64,000 nt of DNA from Plesiocystis pacifica SIR-1 (GCF_000170895.1 NZ_ABCS01000040.1:18269-82268); one strand, 5' to 3'. Shown: positions 44,201 through 53,632, numbered from the stretch's first letter. Numbers and translations: made by a program. Notes: a model not told the origin generated them from the letters alone.

Positions 44201-44265
44201 TCAATGAGCCGGAAGTGGTGCGGCGTTTGGCGTTGGGGCTGTCGCCCTTCTTCGATGGATATTGA
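41242..44265 (+). CDS. SNF2/DEAD-like superfamily 2 helicase
   Basis: The product is 1007 aa with a GTG start overlapping the PLD-like gene stop. Motif I is ADEVGLGKTIV (31-41), motif II is IIFDEFQRF (about 243-250), then LLLLSATPYRLFS. The C-terminal RecA domain has LVFSHFRAV, TTSVGQEGLDFHVWCRALLHWDL and LEQREGRIQRYG (about 875-886). These are the motifs of SNF2-like translocases such as those of RapA and DrmD type. A long insert lies between the two halves. With DUF6361 and PLD-like proteins it probably forms a nuclease-translocase complex. I could not tie it to a named defence system. Confidence 0.88.
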   Translation: MIDAKPFQLRTIETVVRALRDAKGSRRFLVADEVGLGKTIVAQHVIKSMMEGRTKPLVVFYVCSNLAIASQNRDRLLEVLEPDDRAGAACEIDRLSLMPAGQLPQHERLRLFSLTPDTSIPMRKGRRRDGRQSERALIHALVKQLWPAVFKDWKRDVFQRRAAKHWHAIVRSQMAVVRKNARLRQTFRQSVRREFGLRSGQRVRVAFRRLQDTEKHPELELIARLRNALAASAIDDVGPDLIIFDEFQRFRDLLQDQDDDAAARIIKRLRGEDLKSRAGLLLLSATPYRLFSRRWEDATGASHHREFFDLIQFLYGTGPTAKRTRMKCEKAFVRLSDVMRRGELDSPHALEARGEVQDTLRPIMCRTERASHEHGWVDYKTTPHEAPLIAEDLQVFKHLSNSLDPRHRTSAVHYWASIPLPMQTMRRYKVWEDAKPVSAKGVPTLTRTNRNEWARPDQWPHPRLRALEQLRPTKKLALPWVSPSLPWWRLGGGWSGGSVEKLLVFSHFRAVPQTLGALLSYGVEQRLFQGTERDYTRVTRQRLLQASAERAALLALFHPSPALIEHTDPLRADRSSVNTLRDGMRDQVRSLLARLEIPVRPGRLRPTHIVLGALDQRLDSWADLEQMWLDLARKVRRRSSDAGLASLVSTWSDEIVELKSVDPRELDALAEFALSSPGVVVGRALRRHWMPDEDVDWGTFYEAVLRSCWVGMRRYLDSQIFAAALRDSDERDYPVAIRKAVVDGNLEAVLDEHFWITGRLRGVKEDGLLGELDDGLALRTSVFGLSHPTRRSRRAVNFRCHTVLPFTDARAASVGVSGGLEADSKSFRPDTLRKAFNTPFWPHVLATTSVGQEGLDFHVWCRALLHWDLCGNPVDLEQREGRIQRYGGLSVRRALAQRLGERAFDQDGASPWRHVERIAEETTEDDSGMAPWWVCEGAEIERWVLEMPTSAQVRKLAWLKEQRLLYRLALGQPNQEDLLEVLRRKGVNEPEVVRRLALGLSPFFDGY

Positions 44266-44408
44266 GTCTCGAGGCCTCGTGGCCGCGAAGGCCAGCGCAG
44301 TACGAGCGCCACTTTGGGGCTTGGCCAAGATCAACCGCCACGGTAGACCTCACGTCGAAATCTCGTCATACAGCCCCTCGTCTCGACCGGCCTTCGCGCG
44401 ATCTGTGG

Positions 44409-44771
44409 CTACTTCTTCTCCGGCCATTCGAAGGCGAACAACACCCTCAAGACCTCCAACGCCAACCGCACCTTCTCCTCCTCCCGCCCAACGAGCAGGT
44501 CCGCCAGCTCCCGCTCCGCCGGCAGCAACCACATCTCATAGCTGGCGATCAGCGTAGACAGCCGCAGCTCCAACCCCCGCGTCAACTTCACCAGCGTCAC
44601 CAAGCTCGGCGAGAACCCGCCGTTCTCCAGTCGACGGATCGTGTCCGCCGAGAGATCCGCCCGCTCTGCGAGCCCCTCCTGCGTCAGTCCACGAGCCCGG
44701 CGCAGCCCTCGAACATGCCGGCCAAAGCGAGCGCCGTCGATGTCGTACTCGTCACACATCCGCTCGCTCAC
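44409..44771 (-). CDS. XRE-family HTH regulator
   Basis: The product is 120 aa. The HTH (about 15-70) has VRGLRRARGLTQEGLAERAD, then LSADTIRRLENGGFSPSLVTL, a typical XRE/Cro DNA-binding domain. The GTG start overlaps the upstream gene's stop; an internal ATG four codons later (MCDEYD) is possible. The C-terminal 45 residues are helical and may mediate dimers. It may regulate the element's operons; no target is proven. Confidence 0.85.
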   Translation of the reverse strand: MSERMCDEYDIDGARFGRHVRGLRRARGLTQEGLAERADLSADTIRRLENGGFSPSLVTLVKLTRGLELRLSTLIASYEMWLLPAERELADLLVGREEEKVRLALEVLRVLFAFEWPEKK

Positions 44772-45160
44772 GACGACGCCAGCCAGTATCGAGTGCTCGA
44801 GGTCCGCCCAGCTCGCTGAATCTTGCCCTCGGCCATCAGCGGACCGAGGACCTTCAACGTGGTCCAGCGGCGCAGCCCAAGATGGCGGGTGATGGTCGAC
44901 GCGGGAAAGCGACGCTCTGGGCTGGCCTGGAACACCCGCAACATGGACTTCTCGAGCGGCTCGGCAGCGAGCGGTTCGGGCAACGCATGCTCGCTACCCA
45001 CGACGAGCTCGCCCACGCAGATCGAGGAGAGGGTTGCGGCGTGTTGGCCTTCACTGGCGAGCCGCAACAACTGGTCCAGGCCGAGAGTGGGTGACTGACG
45101 AACAACTTGGATGAGGGCGCACCGATGCGCCGTCTCGGCGAGAGTCATTGCTGAGGGCAT
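44768..45160 (-). CDS. Small winged-helix-like protein
   Basis: The product is 130 aa. Its C-terminal half (about 70-127, FPASTITRHLGLRRWTTLKV then LGPLMAEGKIQRAGRTSSTRYW) reads as a winged helix: helix, recognition helix and an RxG...YW wing. The N-terminal half is helical. It is upstream of and overlapping the XRE gene, so the two regulators are made together. It could be a co-regulator or an antitoxin-like partner, but neither shows toxin features. Confidence 0.65.
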   Translation of the reverse strand: MPSAMTLAETAHRCALIQVVRQSPTLGLDQLLRLASEGQHAATLSSICVGELVVGSEHALPEPLAAEPLEKSMLRVFQASPERRFPASTITRHLGLRRWTTLKVLGPLMAEGKIQRAGRTSSTRYWLASS

Positions 45161-45410
45161 TGCGAAACCTGCTGCTGGCCGTGAAGGCTTGCTGGCAGGC
45201 TCCCCTCGAGCCTTCGTGATCCGTTCGCAGGTTTCTCGAGTTTTCTGGCGAGCAGCCGGCAGGGATGAGCTGTGCGTGCGTACACCTGGCTCCGGGCTCT
45301 ACCCGGAAGCTATGCCTCATCGATGGCCGCAGATCTTCCGGCAAACGAGCGCCGGCGCCGTCTCAGCGCGTACGGCGAGGGCAAAGACGCCCCCGGGTAA
45401 AATTCCACCC

Positions 45411-45902
45411 ATGACGAACAAAATCACCCTCATCGCCGCCGCTGCGACGGGTCTAGTGCTCGCCTTGGCGCCGGCAGCAGCGGACGCGGAATACCGCGAT
45501 CTGTGCGACAGCTCGAAGGTCTGCGAGTACACCGGCCCCAACGCGCCGCTGCTAAACGCCGCCGTCTGCTTGGATCCGGCGGGCCAGGTGCGGCTCAAGG
45601 GCTCGACGGCCTGCCCACAGGGCTCCGTGCCGTTCCACGCCCGCTACGGCGAGGTCTACGAGCCCACGCAGCAGCTGGTCGTCGCCTACATCCCCCTCGA
45701 GAGCGCGTGCTCCGTCCCGGAGATCTGCCAGGAGCTCCCCGACGGCTACACCGACAACACCAGCACCGCTCAGAACATCTGCTGCATCGGAGCGGTCTGC
45801 TGGCCGGGGTCGGACTGCGGCGGGACGCTGCTGTGGTGCGATGATGGGGTCTGCAACGAGGACGGCACCGTTACCTGTTTCGAGGGGATGGAGATCCCCT
45901 GA
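45411..45902 (+). CDS. Secreted Cys-rich protein with NEDGTVTCF motif
   Basis: The product is 163 aa from the ATG at 45411, which gives a good Sec signal peptide (MTNKITLIAAAATGLVLALA, likely cleaved after ADA near 26). The mature part has about 14 cysteines, with NICCIGAVCWPGSDCGG and CDDGVCNEDGTVTCF. The end matches the Cys-rich protein at 1677-2204 in element A. The gene is convergent with the kinase 45915-47294, 12 bases apart. It is probably an extracytoplasmic disulfide protein. An upstream extension of the frame has no signal and is not used. Confidence 0.8.
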   Translation: MTNKITLIAAAATGLVLALAPAAADAEYRDLCDSSKVCEYTGPNAPLLNAAVCLDPAGQVRLKGSTACPQGSVPFHARYGEVYEPTQQLVVAYIPLESACSVPEICQELPDGYTDNTSTAQNICCIGAVCWPGSDCGGTLLWCDDGVCNEDGTVTCFEGMEIP

Positions 45903-45914
45903 GCGGCGACTTCC

Positions 45915-47294
<1,380 letters not shown>

Positions 47295-47308
47295 CGATCC
47301 GTGCAGCC

Positions 47309-47869
47309 ATGGTAAACGACCACGGTCCCACGATGGCTGAGAAAAGGTCCCTGCGCGAGCTCCTGGCGAGCCGAGATCCCAAGGCGACGACCCCCTTCGT
47401 GCTCGAGCACTACGCGTGGGCGCTGGGTCGGGCGCGGGCTCGGGGAGGGGCGCAGCACGCCGAGGATATCGTCCAGGATGTCTTCCGTGAGCTGCTGGAG
47501 CGACCGCCCAAGGGCTTGGAGACCGCGGGCGCGCGGGCGGTCATCACGGTGATGATCTCGGACCGCGTGATCGCTCGCTATCACAAGGCGAAGAAGATGC
47601 CGGTTGGGCCGCTGTGGTCTGATCTTCTTGGGGGTGCCTCGAACCCGAGCACGCTTGCCAGGCGCGAGCGGGTCTTTCAGGAGGTCGTGAGCGCGATGCA
47701 GCGGCTACAGACCATGCACCGCGCGCTGCTCGAGATGCGCTACTTCGAGGGTCTGCGGCCCGTTGATATTGCTCGGCAGATGTCGCTGACCGACGCCGCG
47801 GTGCGAGGCCAGCTGTTTCGGGCGATGGGGTGTCTGCGTGAAGAGCTGGGCTTGAGCGCAGGCCGATGA
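47309..47869 (+). CDS. ECF-like RNA polymerase sigma factor
   Basis: The product is 186 aa (178 if it starts at the ATG at 47333; neither has a strong SD). Region 2 is seen around ALGRARARGGAQHAEDIVQD with VFRELLERPP, and region 4 around LLEMRYFEGLRPVDIARQMS with DAAVRGQLFRAMGCLREEL, a Sigma70_r4-like HTH. The size fits ECF sigma factors. No anti-sigma factor is adjacent; instead the divergent gene is a Ser/Thr kinase, as seen for kinase-controlled ECF groups. It may direct transcription of the nearby secreted proteins. Confidence 0.85.
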   Translation: MVNDHGPTMAEKRSLRELLASRDPKATTPFVLEHYAWALGRARARGGAQHAEDIVQDVFRELLERPPKGLETAGARAVITVMISDRVIARYHKAKKMPVGPLWSDLLGGASNPSTLARRERVFQEVVSAMQRLQTMHRALLEMRYFEGLRPVDIARQMSLTDAAVRGQLFRAMGCLREELGLSAGR

Positions 47870-47874
47870 CCAAG

Positions 47875-48948
47875 TCAGGGGACTACTGTCGTTTCCAGGC
47901 TCCGCCAATTCACCGTCGCAGGATCATCAGCCCCAGCCTCAATCGCAACTTCATAGCGACCTGGGGTGAGCTCGAGCTCGTGCACCCTTTCCGAAGGAAA
48001 GAACGAGAACAACCCCGTGTGGGAGAACTGAGCCTCGTTGAAGACGTCGCCGTTCCAGTAGTAGATCACCGAGCCGTCCTCGTTATAGCTGGGAAGCTCG
48101 TCTTGGAGGGCCTTGTCGAGACAGCCACGGATCCACAGGCCCACGCCACCACTCATGGAAACCTCGTAGGCTCCTCCTTCGAGCGTGACGATGCGGGTCA
48201 CTGTCGGCACGCCCACGGTCAGACGCTCGGTCTCTGGGTCGCTACAGCTCGCCGTCACGCTCTCGCGCCAGCTCTCCTCCCCGGAGCTCGCCAGCTCGGG
48301 TCCCGAGCAAGGCTCCCAGTCGGGGTAGGCGTAGGGGGCTGAGGCGTCATGCTCATCGGCGAGCTCTTGCAGCGGCCCACCGAACGCAGACTCGAAAGAC
48401 TCCCCCGCGATGAAGTCCTGCATCGCGGACAGGCCGCGGGTCTCGACCAACCAGCGCATGAAGTGGCCAGCAGCCCGGTAGTCGAGCTTCGAGCTCTCGT
48501 CCGCGTCGTAGCTAGCGAGCACATCGCCCGAGGTGTTCAGCAGCGTCCCTTGCCCCTTGAGGCCCTCGGCGAGACCCTCACTCCAAAACAGCCGGCTGAA
48601 GTCTCGGTTCCGCAACACCGCGTGCACGAGCTCGTGGTCCAGGGCGGTCGCAGTCGTAGCGACCGCGTCCTGGCGAGGCATGTAGCAGCCAAAGGGCGAG
48701 ACGTCGCAGGGGAGCTCTTCGGGCGTTCCGTAGAGGTAGATGCGGACGGGTCCGTCGTGTTGCACGCCCGTCCGCGCCTCGATGGCCTCGATCTGCGCGT
48801 CGATCGCATCGAGGTCTCCCTGGCAGAGGGGGTCGTCGAGGGTTGTCCCGATCTCCGCTCGCGCCGTGCGGTACTCGATCTCCGGGAAGTCGGTACACCC
48901 GCACGAGAGCACGGTCGCGGTCAGCGAGAGTCGGGCGATGCGCTTCAT
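47875..48948 (-). CDS. Lipoprotein with HExxH zinc metalloprotease motif (gluzincin-like)
   Basis: The product is 357 aa. The N-terminus MKRIARLSLTATVLSC has a lipobox with Cys at 16. HELVH at 105-109 followed by FWSEGLAEGL (Glu near 124-128 as third zinc ligand) gives the pattern of gluzincin peptidases, as in the peptidase MA-like group. The C-terminal 110 residues are beta-rich. It likely acts at the periplasmic or outer-membrane surface. Its start overlaps the stop of the PDZ lipoprotein gene, so both come from one transcript. Confidence 0.78.
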   Translation of the reverse strand: MKRIARLSLTATVLSCGCTDFPEIEYRTARAEIGTTLDDPLCQGDLDAIDAQIEAIEARTGVQHDGPVRIYLYGTPEELPCDVSPFGCYMPRQDAVATTATALDHELVHAVLRNRDFSRLFWSEGLAEGLKGQGTLLNTSGDVLASYDADESSKLDYRAAGHFMRWLVETRGLSAMQDFIAGESFESAFGGPLQELADEHDASAPYAYPDWEPCSGPELASSGEESWRESVTASCSDPETERLTVGVPTVTRIVTLEGGAYEVSMSGGVGLWIRGCLDKALQDELPSYNEDGSVIYYWNGDVFNEAQFSHTGLFSFFPSERVHELELTPGRYEVAIEAGADDPATVNWRSLETTVVP

Positions 48949-49610
48949 TCGATGCGGATGAGGATGGTCTTGGCCGCGCCGGCTCGGGTCACGACGATCG
49001 AGAGCTTGGACTTCGCGGCGAGGGCACCGATGGCGAGCATGTAGTCCGCGGCGGAGGAGAGGTCGATGCCGTTCGCGGAACGGATGATGTCGCCCTCCAT
49101 GAAGCCCAGATGATAGGCCAAGTCGTCCCGGCCCACCGAATCGAGCCGGAAGTAGCCGCCTTCGAGGGGCACCATGGAGGTTGAGTCGTTTACCGCGATG
49201 ATGCCGCCATCGGCGGCGATGATGTCGATCAGCTCACGAGCGACGACCGTGGTGCCCGCGTCGCGGTCGTACCAGATAAAGTCATCCGGGGCCCAGCTGG
49301 GCTGGGAGGCCCCGCCCTCCTCCTCGGGCTGTTCCTCCTGGGAAGAGCCGGCCTCGTCGTCGCCTCCTTCTTCTCCGGCCTCGTCGTTGCCCGAGCCGCA
49401 GGAGTACTGACCGACGACCCCGAGCTCGCCGCACTGGGCGGTCGCGGCGGCAGAGCTGACAGAGCAAATCCGGTTGTTGGTGGTCTGCCCACCACAGACG
49501 TAGACGTCTTCACCAGGAAGGCAGACTTCGGCGCAGAAGTCCTCGTTGCTCTTGCAAGCCGGGAACAACAGCAGGAGCGCGAGCGGCAAAACTGTACGGA
49601 GCGTTCTCAT
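48945..49610 (-). CDS. Lipoprotein with C-terminal PDZ-like domain
   Basis: The product is 221 aa. The signal MRTLRTVLPLALLLLFPAC is a lipobox (Cys 19). A Cys-containing segment and an acidic low-complexity linker (about 73-100, GEEGGDDEAGSSQEEQPEEE) lead to a domain with VGRDDLAYHLGFMEGDIIRS and ANGIDLSSAADYMLAI, a PDZ fold of the type in GspC/HtrA (carboxylate-binding loop replaced by LAYHLGF). It is first in a two-gene operon with the metalloprotease lipoprotein and may bring substrates to it. That pairing is inference. Confidence 0.75.
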   Translation of the reverse strand: MRTLRTVLPLALLLLFPACKSNEDFCAEVCLPGEDVYVCGGQTTNNRICSVSSAAATAQCGELGVVGQYSCGSGNDEAGEEGGDDEAGSSQEEQPEEEGGASQPSWAPDDFIWYDRDAGTTVVARELIDIIAADGGIIAVNDSTSMVPLEGGYFRLDSVGRDDLAYHLGFMEGDIIRSANGIDLSSAADYMLAIGALAAKSKLSIVVTRAGAAKTILIRIE

Positions 49611-49757
49611 GGCGAGAGGCTCACGCGCTGGCTCCAGGTGGTCAAGGCCGACTCCGGGCGGATCAGCCGGTCTGCTGAGTGAAAGTAATGAGAGTCAGCC
49701 GGTGCTGCCCGCCTTGTAGATGGGGCCCTCGCCAACGGAGTTGGCCCCGAGACTGGG

Positions 49758-50984
49758 TCACGCCCCTTCGGCGTAGTAGGGGATCTGATAGAACGCGATG
49801 CGGCCCATGATGTAGGTCGCCGCGTAGCGGAGCTGGGTGCTCACGGCCTCCTCGAAGGCCTCGCTGCGCAACACGGGCAAGATGGGGTCGAGCTCGAGCA
49901 GGGCCTCCCGCTCGTTCTCGGTGATCATCGCGGTGTTCAGCACCGTCAAGAAGGCTGACACCTGGTCGCGCTTCCCCTGGAAAATCTTCAGCAGCGTCGG
50001 TGTCTTGAGGCTGTGGGCGATGAAGCCGATCGCCTGCTGAGCTCGGTCGTACTGCGTGATCAGCCGGGCCTCGGGGTTGAGGTAGATCCGCGCCCCTTCT
50101 TGGATGACGGGCCCGGCCAGAGCGGCACCGATCTTCGCGACCTCGTGGAACAGCCCTACGACTTGCTCTCGCCGCTTGGTCTTGTGCTCTTCTCGGACGA
50201 CCTGCTCTTGGACCCGTGACTTCCCATCCTGAAGGTCTCGGTAGCGGTCGAACATCTCGCGCTGCTCGTTGATGCTCTCTCGCATGATCTCGCGCGCGCC
50301 GCGGACGAGGTCGGGCGCGGCGGCGATCGAGCTCGTCGCCATGTCGAGGGCGCGCGAGACGTGGTCGAGCATCGCCTCGTTCGCGGCCGCGAGCCGATCG
50401 AGGTGCGCGTCGATCTTCGCGTCTGCCCGCTGCCGTTCGTACCACTCGGCCTCGCGGTTGGGCTCTCGCCGTGAGCGCGGCTCGACCCGCGGTCGGGGAG
50501 GCTCGACGCGCACGCTCGGCTGCTCGACTCGGGGTGGGTCCACGGGAATTTTGGGATAGGTCGAGTCCTCCGTCTGGTCCACGAGGACGAGCCGGCGCCC
50601 GACGGCGATGACCTGCTCGCCATAGACGTCGTAACCAACGAGCCGGAAGTCGCACCACTCGCCGTCGGTTCGGGTCGTCGTCCACGCCGCGGCGACCTTC
50701 CACAGATCCTCGACGATCACCGAAACCTCGAGCCGCCGCTCCGCGGGGTCGATGGCGAGGTCGGGGAGCTTCCACTCGACGCTCGCGCCTGGGAACTCTG
50801 TTGCTCCAGCAGCGAGTGGGTCGTCGCCGAAGCTGTACTCCTCCGGGTTCTCGAGCATGACCCGGTGGGCACCTCCGCCTCGCTTGCACATCAGCCGTAC
50901 GATAGCGAGCTCTTCATCATGTGACTGGAGACCATTGACCCACGCCACAGGAATGGTGTCTACATTCTTCTTTTCACCTGCCAT
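49758..50984 (-). CDS. Unrecognised 408-aa protein with Pro/Arg-rich linker
   Basis: The start at 50984 is chosen for its AGGAGG 11 bases upstream; the longer frame lacks an SD. The N-terminal about 140 residues are beta-rich (FRLVGYDVYGEQVIAVGRRL). A Pro/Arg-rich linker (about 145-185, VEPPRPRVEPRSRREPNREA) leads to a long helical domain rich in charged residues with a weakly hydrophobic patch near VIQEGARIYL. No family was recognised and no signal peptide is seen. It is divergent from the companion gene of element B, across the 11-bp repeat array. Confidence 0.75.
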   Translation of the reverse strand: MAGEKKNVDTIPVAWVNGLQSHDEELAIVRLMCKRGGGAHRVMLENPEEYSFGDDPLAAGATEFPGASVEWKLPDLAIDPAERRLEVSVIVEDLWKVAAAWTTTRTDGEWCDFRLVGYDVYGEQVIAVGRRLVLVDQTEDSTYPKIPVDPPRVEQPSVRVEPPRPRVEPRSRREPNREAEWYERQRADAKIDAHLDRLAAANEAMLDHVSRALDMATSSIAAAPDLVRGAREIMRESINEQREMFDRYRDLQDGKSRVQEQVVREEHKTKRREQVVGLFHEVAKIGAALAGPVIQEGARIYLNPEARLITQYDRAQQAIGFIAHSLKTPTLLKIFQGKRDQVSAFLTVLNTAMITENEREALLELDPILPVLRSEAFEEAVSTQLRYAATYIMGRIAFYQIPYYAEGA

Positions 50985-51407
50985 GTTCTTCGAGCCTCCT
51001 ATCGGTGGATAATTCGACATGGGAGAGTCGGCAAGTGGTTTTTCGTATCGCTTGTCTCGCGTCAGTTCTGACGCGTTGTGAACCACGAGATCGAGCCTTG
51101 AGCCAGTCGCGTTTAGAGCGCGCTCGAGCCATCTGCGAGCCTCGTTTGAGACGCGGTTGGTACTCGGCTAGGACGCGGTTGAGCCTCTCCCGAGCCCCTG
51201 TTGAGACTCGTCCGAGCCTCTCGTGAGTCTATTTTGGAGGAACCAAAAGCGGGCACATTTGCATGGTTCCAACCCATCGACTCGACCCGAGGGGGGCCTC
51301 GAACAATTGTCATTTAAATCAGTCGACGATCAGCCGGACCTGAGTCAGGCTCACCTCATGCGGTACGAGCAGGCGTCGAGCGCTTCGCGCCCCCATGGGA
51401 GGCCCGG
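50985..51407. other. Intergenic region with repeat array
   Basis: No gene is supported here. The region contains thirteen contiguous 11-bp units (51092-51234) and then an ATTTGCATGG word also seen (as TTTGCATGT) upstream of the element A companion gene. It separates two divergent genes, so it probably holds their promoters. Confidence 0.55.
51092..51234. repeat. Thirteen tandem 11-bp repeats
   Basis: Units start at 51092 and every 11 bases to 51224. The shared pattern is YGAGNC followed by five more variable bases, for example CGAGCCATCTG, CGAGCCTCGTT, TGAGACGCGGT, TGAGCCTCTCC, TGAGACTCGTC and CGAGCCTCTCG. Two units (51103 and 51158) are degenerate. The 11-bp period equals about one helical turn, so every copy would face the same side of the DNA. 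This fits a protein-binding array more than a coding repeat. Confidence 0.75.
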
Positions 51408-52268
51408 ATGACGGCGATGAAGACCATGGGCATCGTCGCGGCGACCCTCGCGGCGAGTGCCCTGATCGGCGGCGGAGCCTACTGGCTCTACCGGCGTTGG
51501 GGCGAAAAGAAGCAAGAGACCGAGGTTGACCCAGAAGAGCTCCCCAACGACCACGATGATGACGGCGTCACCGAGCCAGTCACGCCGGACGAGGTTCGCC
51601 CGCGGGGAGGCTTCATGGACCGCAACACGCTCCCCGACGACGTGAAGCAGAAGTTCATCGACGCCTTCGGCGGCTACGCGCCGCCCAAGGACGAGATCCT
51701 CGACAACCTGACGCAGGAGGACGTCATCCTCTTCGGCGTGAAGTCGGAGCCCGTGCCGGGTTACCCCAGCGTGCGCGAGGAGATCCTCACCGCGAAGGTC
51801 CGCACCGTCGAAGACACGGTGATCCGCGCCCGGATCTCCGAGCCCGCTCTGTACTCGGCCCACCTCGGGGCCCACGCTGGCCACGGCTTTCGCTTTGGCG
51901 AGATGGTCGAGGTCCCTCGAGGGGTGATCATCCTGGCCGCGCGGCCCAAGCCCAACGGCATCGAGAATTACGGCAAGTATGGCCGCCCCGCGGCGACCTT
52001 GAAGCCGAGCCACTCGACGAAGAAGACCTACGACGTCTACCCCGGGACCCCTTACGACCTCGTGATGCCCTACATCACCGACGACATCGAGTTTCACGTC
52101 GACCGCGAGATGGTCCGCTTCGAACTCGTCGGGTCCAAGGGGCTGCACCAGCAGATCGTGTTCAGCGAGGGCAGCATGCGCGGCGACGTGACGCTTCGGG
52201 CGCTGGACCGCGATCCCAAGACAGGCCTGGTCTTCGTCGCACGCTGGGATCTCTTCATCGACCCCTGA
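51408..52268 (+). CDS. Membrane-anchored protein of unknown function (integrase companion, element B)
   Basis: The product is 286 aa with an SD GGGAGG before the ATG. One membrane segment (about 7-28, GIVAATLAASALIGGGAYWLY) is followed by an acidic linker and a domain conserved in the element A copy at 3249-4112. Shared blocks include GYAPPKDE, LTQEDV and GTPYDLVMPYIT. The two copies keep length and order closely, with small differences mostly in the linker. No known family was recognised. Retention beside two different recombinases suggests a role in the element's maintenance, transfer or exclusion. Confidence 0.85.
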   Translation: MTAMKTMGIVAATLAASALIGGGAYWLYRRWGEKKQETEVDPEELPNDHDDDGVTEPVTPDEVRPRGGFMDRNTLPDDVKQKFIDAFGGYAPPKDEILDNLTQEDVILFGVKSEPVPGYPSVREEILTAKVRTVEDTVIRARISEPALYSAHLGAHAGHGFRFGEMVEVPRGVIILAARPKPNGIENYGKYGRPAATLKPSHSTKKTYDVYPGTPYDLVMPYITDDIEFHVDREMVRFELVGSKGLHQQIVFSEGSMRGDVTLRALDRDPKTGLVFVARWDLFIDP

Positions 52269-52270
52269 TG

Positions 52271-52311
52271 AGCGCCGTGGTGGCCTGCTCCTCGTAGGCC
52301 TGCGCGGCGCT
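52271..52311. terminator. Conserved hairpin between companion gene and integrase (element B)
   Basis: AGCGCCGTG (52271-52279) pairs with CGCGGCGCT (52303-52311) with one wobble, and GGCCT (52282-52286) with AGGCC (52296-52300). It matches the hairpin at 4112-4150 in stem sequence and position. There is no T-run. Its conservation suggests a functional RNA or protein site. Confidence 0.55.
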
Positions 52312-52457
52312 CCTCCAACCGAACACCCCCGCTTGGCGGCGCGACGCTCGAGGGCTGCGTTTGCTTCCATGCCAGCCCGACGTTGAGGCACCCCGACCTC
52401 GGTGCTAGCTTGGTCTCGCCCAACGGCGCGCCGTCCCAACTCCGAAAGGACAACAGG

Positions 52458-53567
52458 ATGAGCGTCTACAAGAAGCGATGGACCGGCAAAGACGGCCGCG
52501 TCCGAACCAAGTGGATGGTCCACATCAAGCACACGGGCCCCGACGGCAAGCGCAAGGAGATCCGGCGAGTCTCGCCGGTCAACACGCGCCGTGGCGCCGA
52601 GGCCTTTGAACGCGAGCTCCGGGACAAGCTTTTCCCGGGTGCGCGCGGGAAGGACAAGCGAACGCAACACATTCGGAGCGCGCCGACGCTCGAGGACTTC
52701 GCCCCGGAGTTCCTGGCTTTCCAAGCCAGCCCCGGGGCCTCGCGCAAAGGCCCGAACAAGCCCGGCGAGCTCCGCGAGAAGCGGCGCACTCTGGACAACC
52801 ACCTCATCCCGGCCTTCGGCGAGCTCCGCCTCGACGAGATCCGGGCCCGCGACATCGATCGCTACATCACCCGCAAGCACGCCGACGGCCTGAGCACCAG
52901 CACGATCTCCAATCACCTGATCGTGCTCAAGCGGTTGCTGAACGTCGCCCGGCGGTGGGAGCTGCTCGATCGGATCCCGGAGATCCCCACGCCCAAGAAG
53001 CCGGCGCGCACGGACTTCTTGAGCAAGGACGAGGCCCGGGCCCTGCTCGTCGGGGCCGAGGAGCAGTGGCGATCGCTGGTGCTCTTGGGTCTGCGAACCG
53101 GGCTGAGGCTCGGGGAGCTGCGCGGGCTTCGGTGGCGGGACGTCGACCTCGAGGGCGGGCGAGTCCGCGTCGAGCAAGCCGTCACCAACGCGGGGATCGG
53201 CACACCCAAGTCCGGCAAAGGTCGGAGCGTGCCGCTGGCCCGGGACATCCGGGAGGCGCTCGCGGTTCGTCGAGGCCCTCGCCGGCGCAAGCCGGACACG
53301 CTGGTCTTCGCCCAGTCGGACGGTCGGCCGTTGGCCCACAACACGATCGGCCGAGCGTTGACCCGCGCGGCCGAGGCCGCGGGGATCGAGCGGCGCATCA
53401 CCCCGCACGTGCTGCGGCACACCTTCGCGTCGCATGCGGTGCTCGCGGGAGTGCCGATCCGGATCGTCCAGGGGTGGCTCGGGCACGCCGACATCACGAT
53501 GACGATGCGGTACGCGCACCTGAGCCCGGAGGGGCACGGGGGCATGATCGACCGTCTGCTCGACTAG
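52458..53567 (+). CDS. Tyrosine recombinase (element B integrase)
   Basis: The product is 369 aa with an AAGGA about 10 bases before the ATG. The N-terminus (1-55) is an arm-binding domain, about 75-170 a SAM-like core-binding domain, and about 180-365 the catalytic domain. Catalytic residues: R217 in GLRLGEL, K251 in TPKSGKGRSVPL, H317-x-x-R320 in HVLRHTFASH, H343 in LGHADIT, and Y352 in RYAH. It lacks the HTH extension of the element A enzyme. It sits just inside the right core at tRNA-Asn, as integrases of tRNA-targeted elements do, and should catalyse integration and excision of element B. Confidence 0.95.
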   Translation: MSVYKKRWTGKDGRVRTKWMVHIKHTGPDGKRKEIRRVSPVNTRRGAEAFERELRDKLFPGARGKDKRTQHIRSAPTLEDFAPEFLAFQASPGASRKGPNKPGELREKRRTLDNHLIPAFGELRLDEIRARDIDRYITRKHADGLSTSTISNHLIVLKRLLNVARRWELLDRIPEIPTPKKPARTDFLSKDEARALLVGAEEQWRSLVLLGLRTGLRLGELRGLRWRDVDLEGGRVRVEQAVTNAGIGTPKSGKGRSVPLARDIREALAVRRGPRRRKPDTLVFAQSDGRPLAHNTIGRALTRAAEAAGIERRITPHVLRHTFASHAVLAGVPIRIVQGWLGHADITMTMRYAHLSPEGHGGMIDRLLD

Positions 53568-53612
53568 CTTCGGCTGGCTCGAGGGACGGCTCGGAATCCG
53601 CGCCAAGAGCGC

Positions 53613-53632
53613 GGAGCACAATGGGAGCACAC
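53613..53632. promoter_or_regulatory. Probable integrase arm-type sites, right end of element B
   Basis: GGAGCACA at 53613-53620 and GGAGCACAC at 53624-53632, 11 bp apart, repeat the pair seen at the left end (5926-5945). They end 54 bp before the core, close to the spacing of the TCATCCA pair in element A. Confidence 0.6.

Noticed and set aside
6315..44265. DISARM system
   Set aside because: A DUF1998 helicase, PLD proteins and SNF2-type helicase occur, but no methyltransferase (DrmMI/MII) was seen and gene order fits Druantia and separate modules better.
51092..51234. CRISPR array
   Set aside because: Units are 11 bp, contiguous and without spacers.
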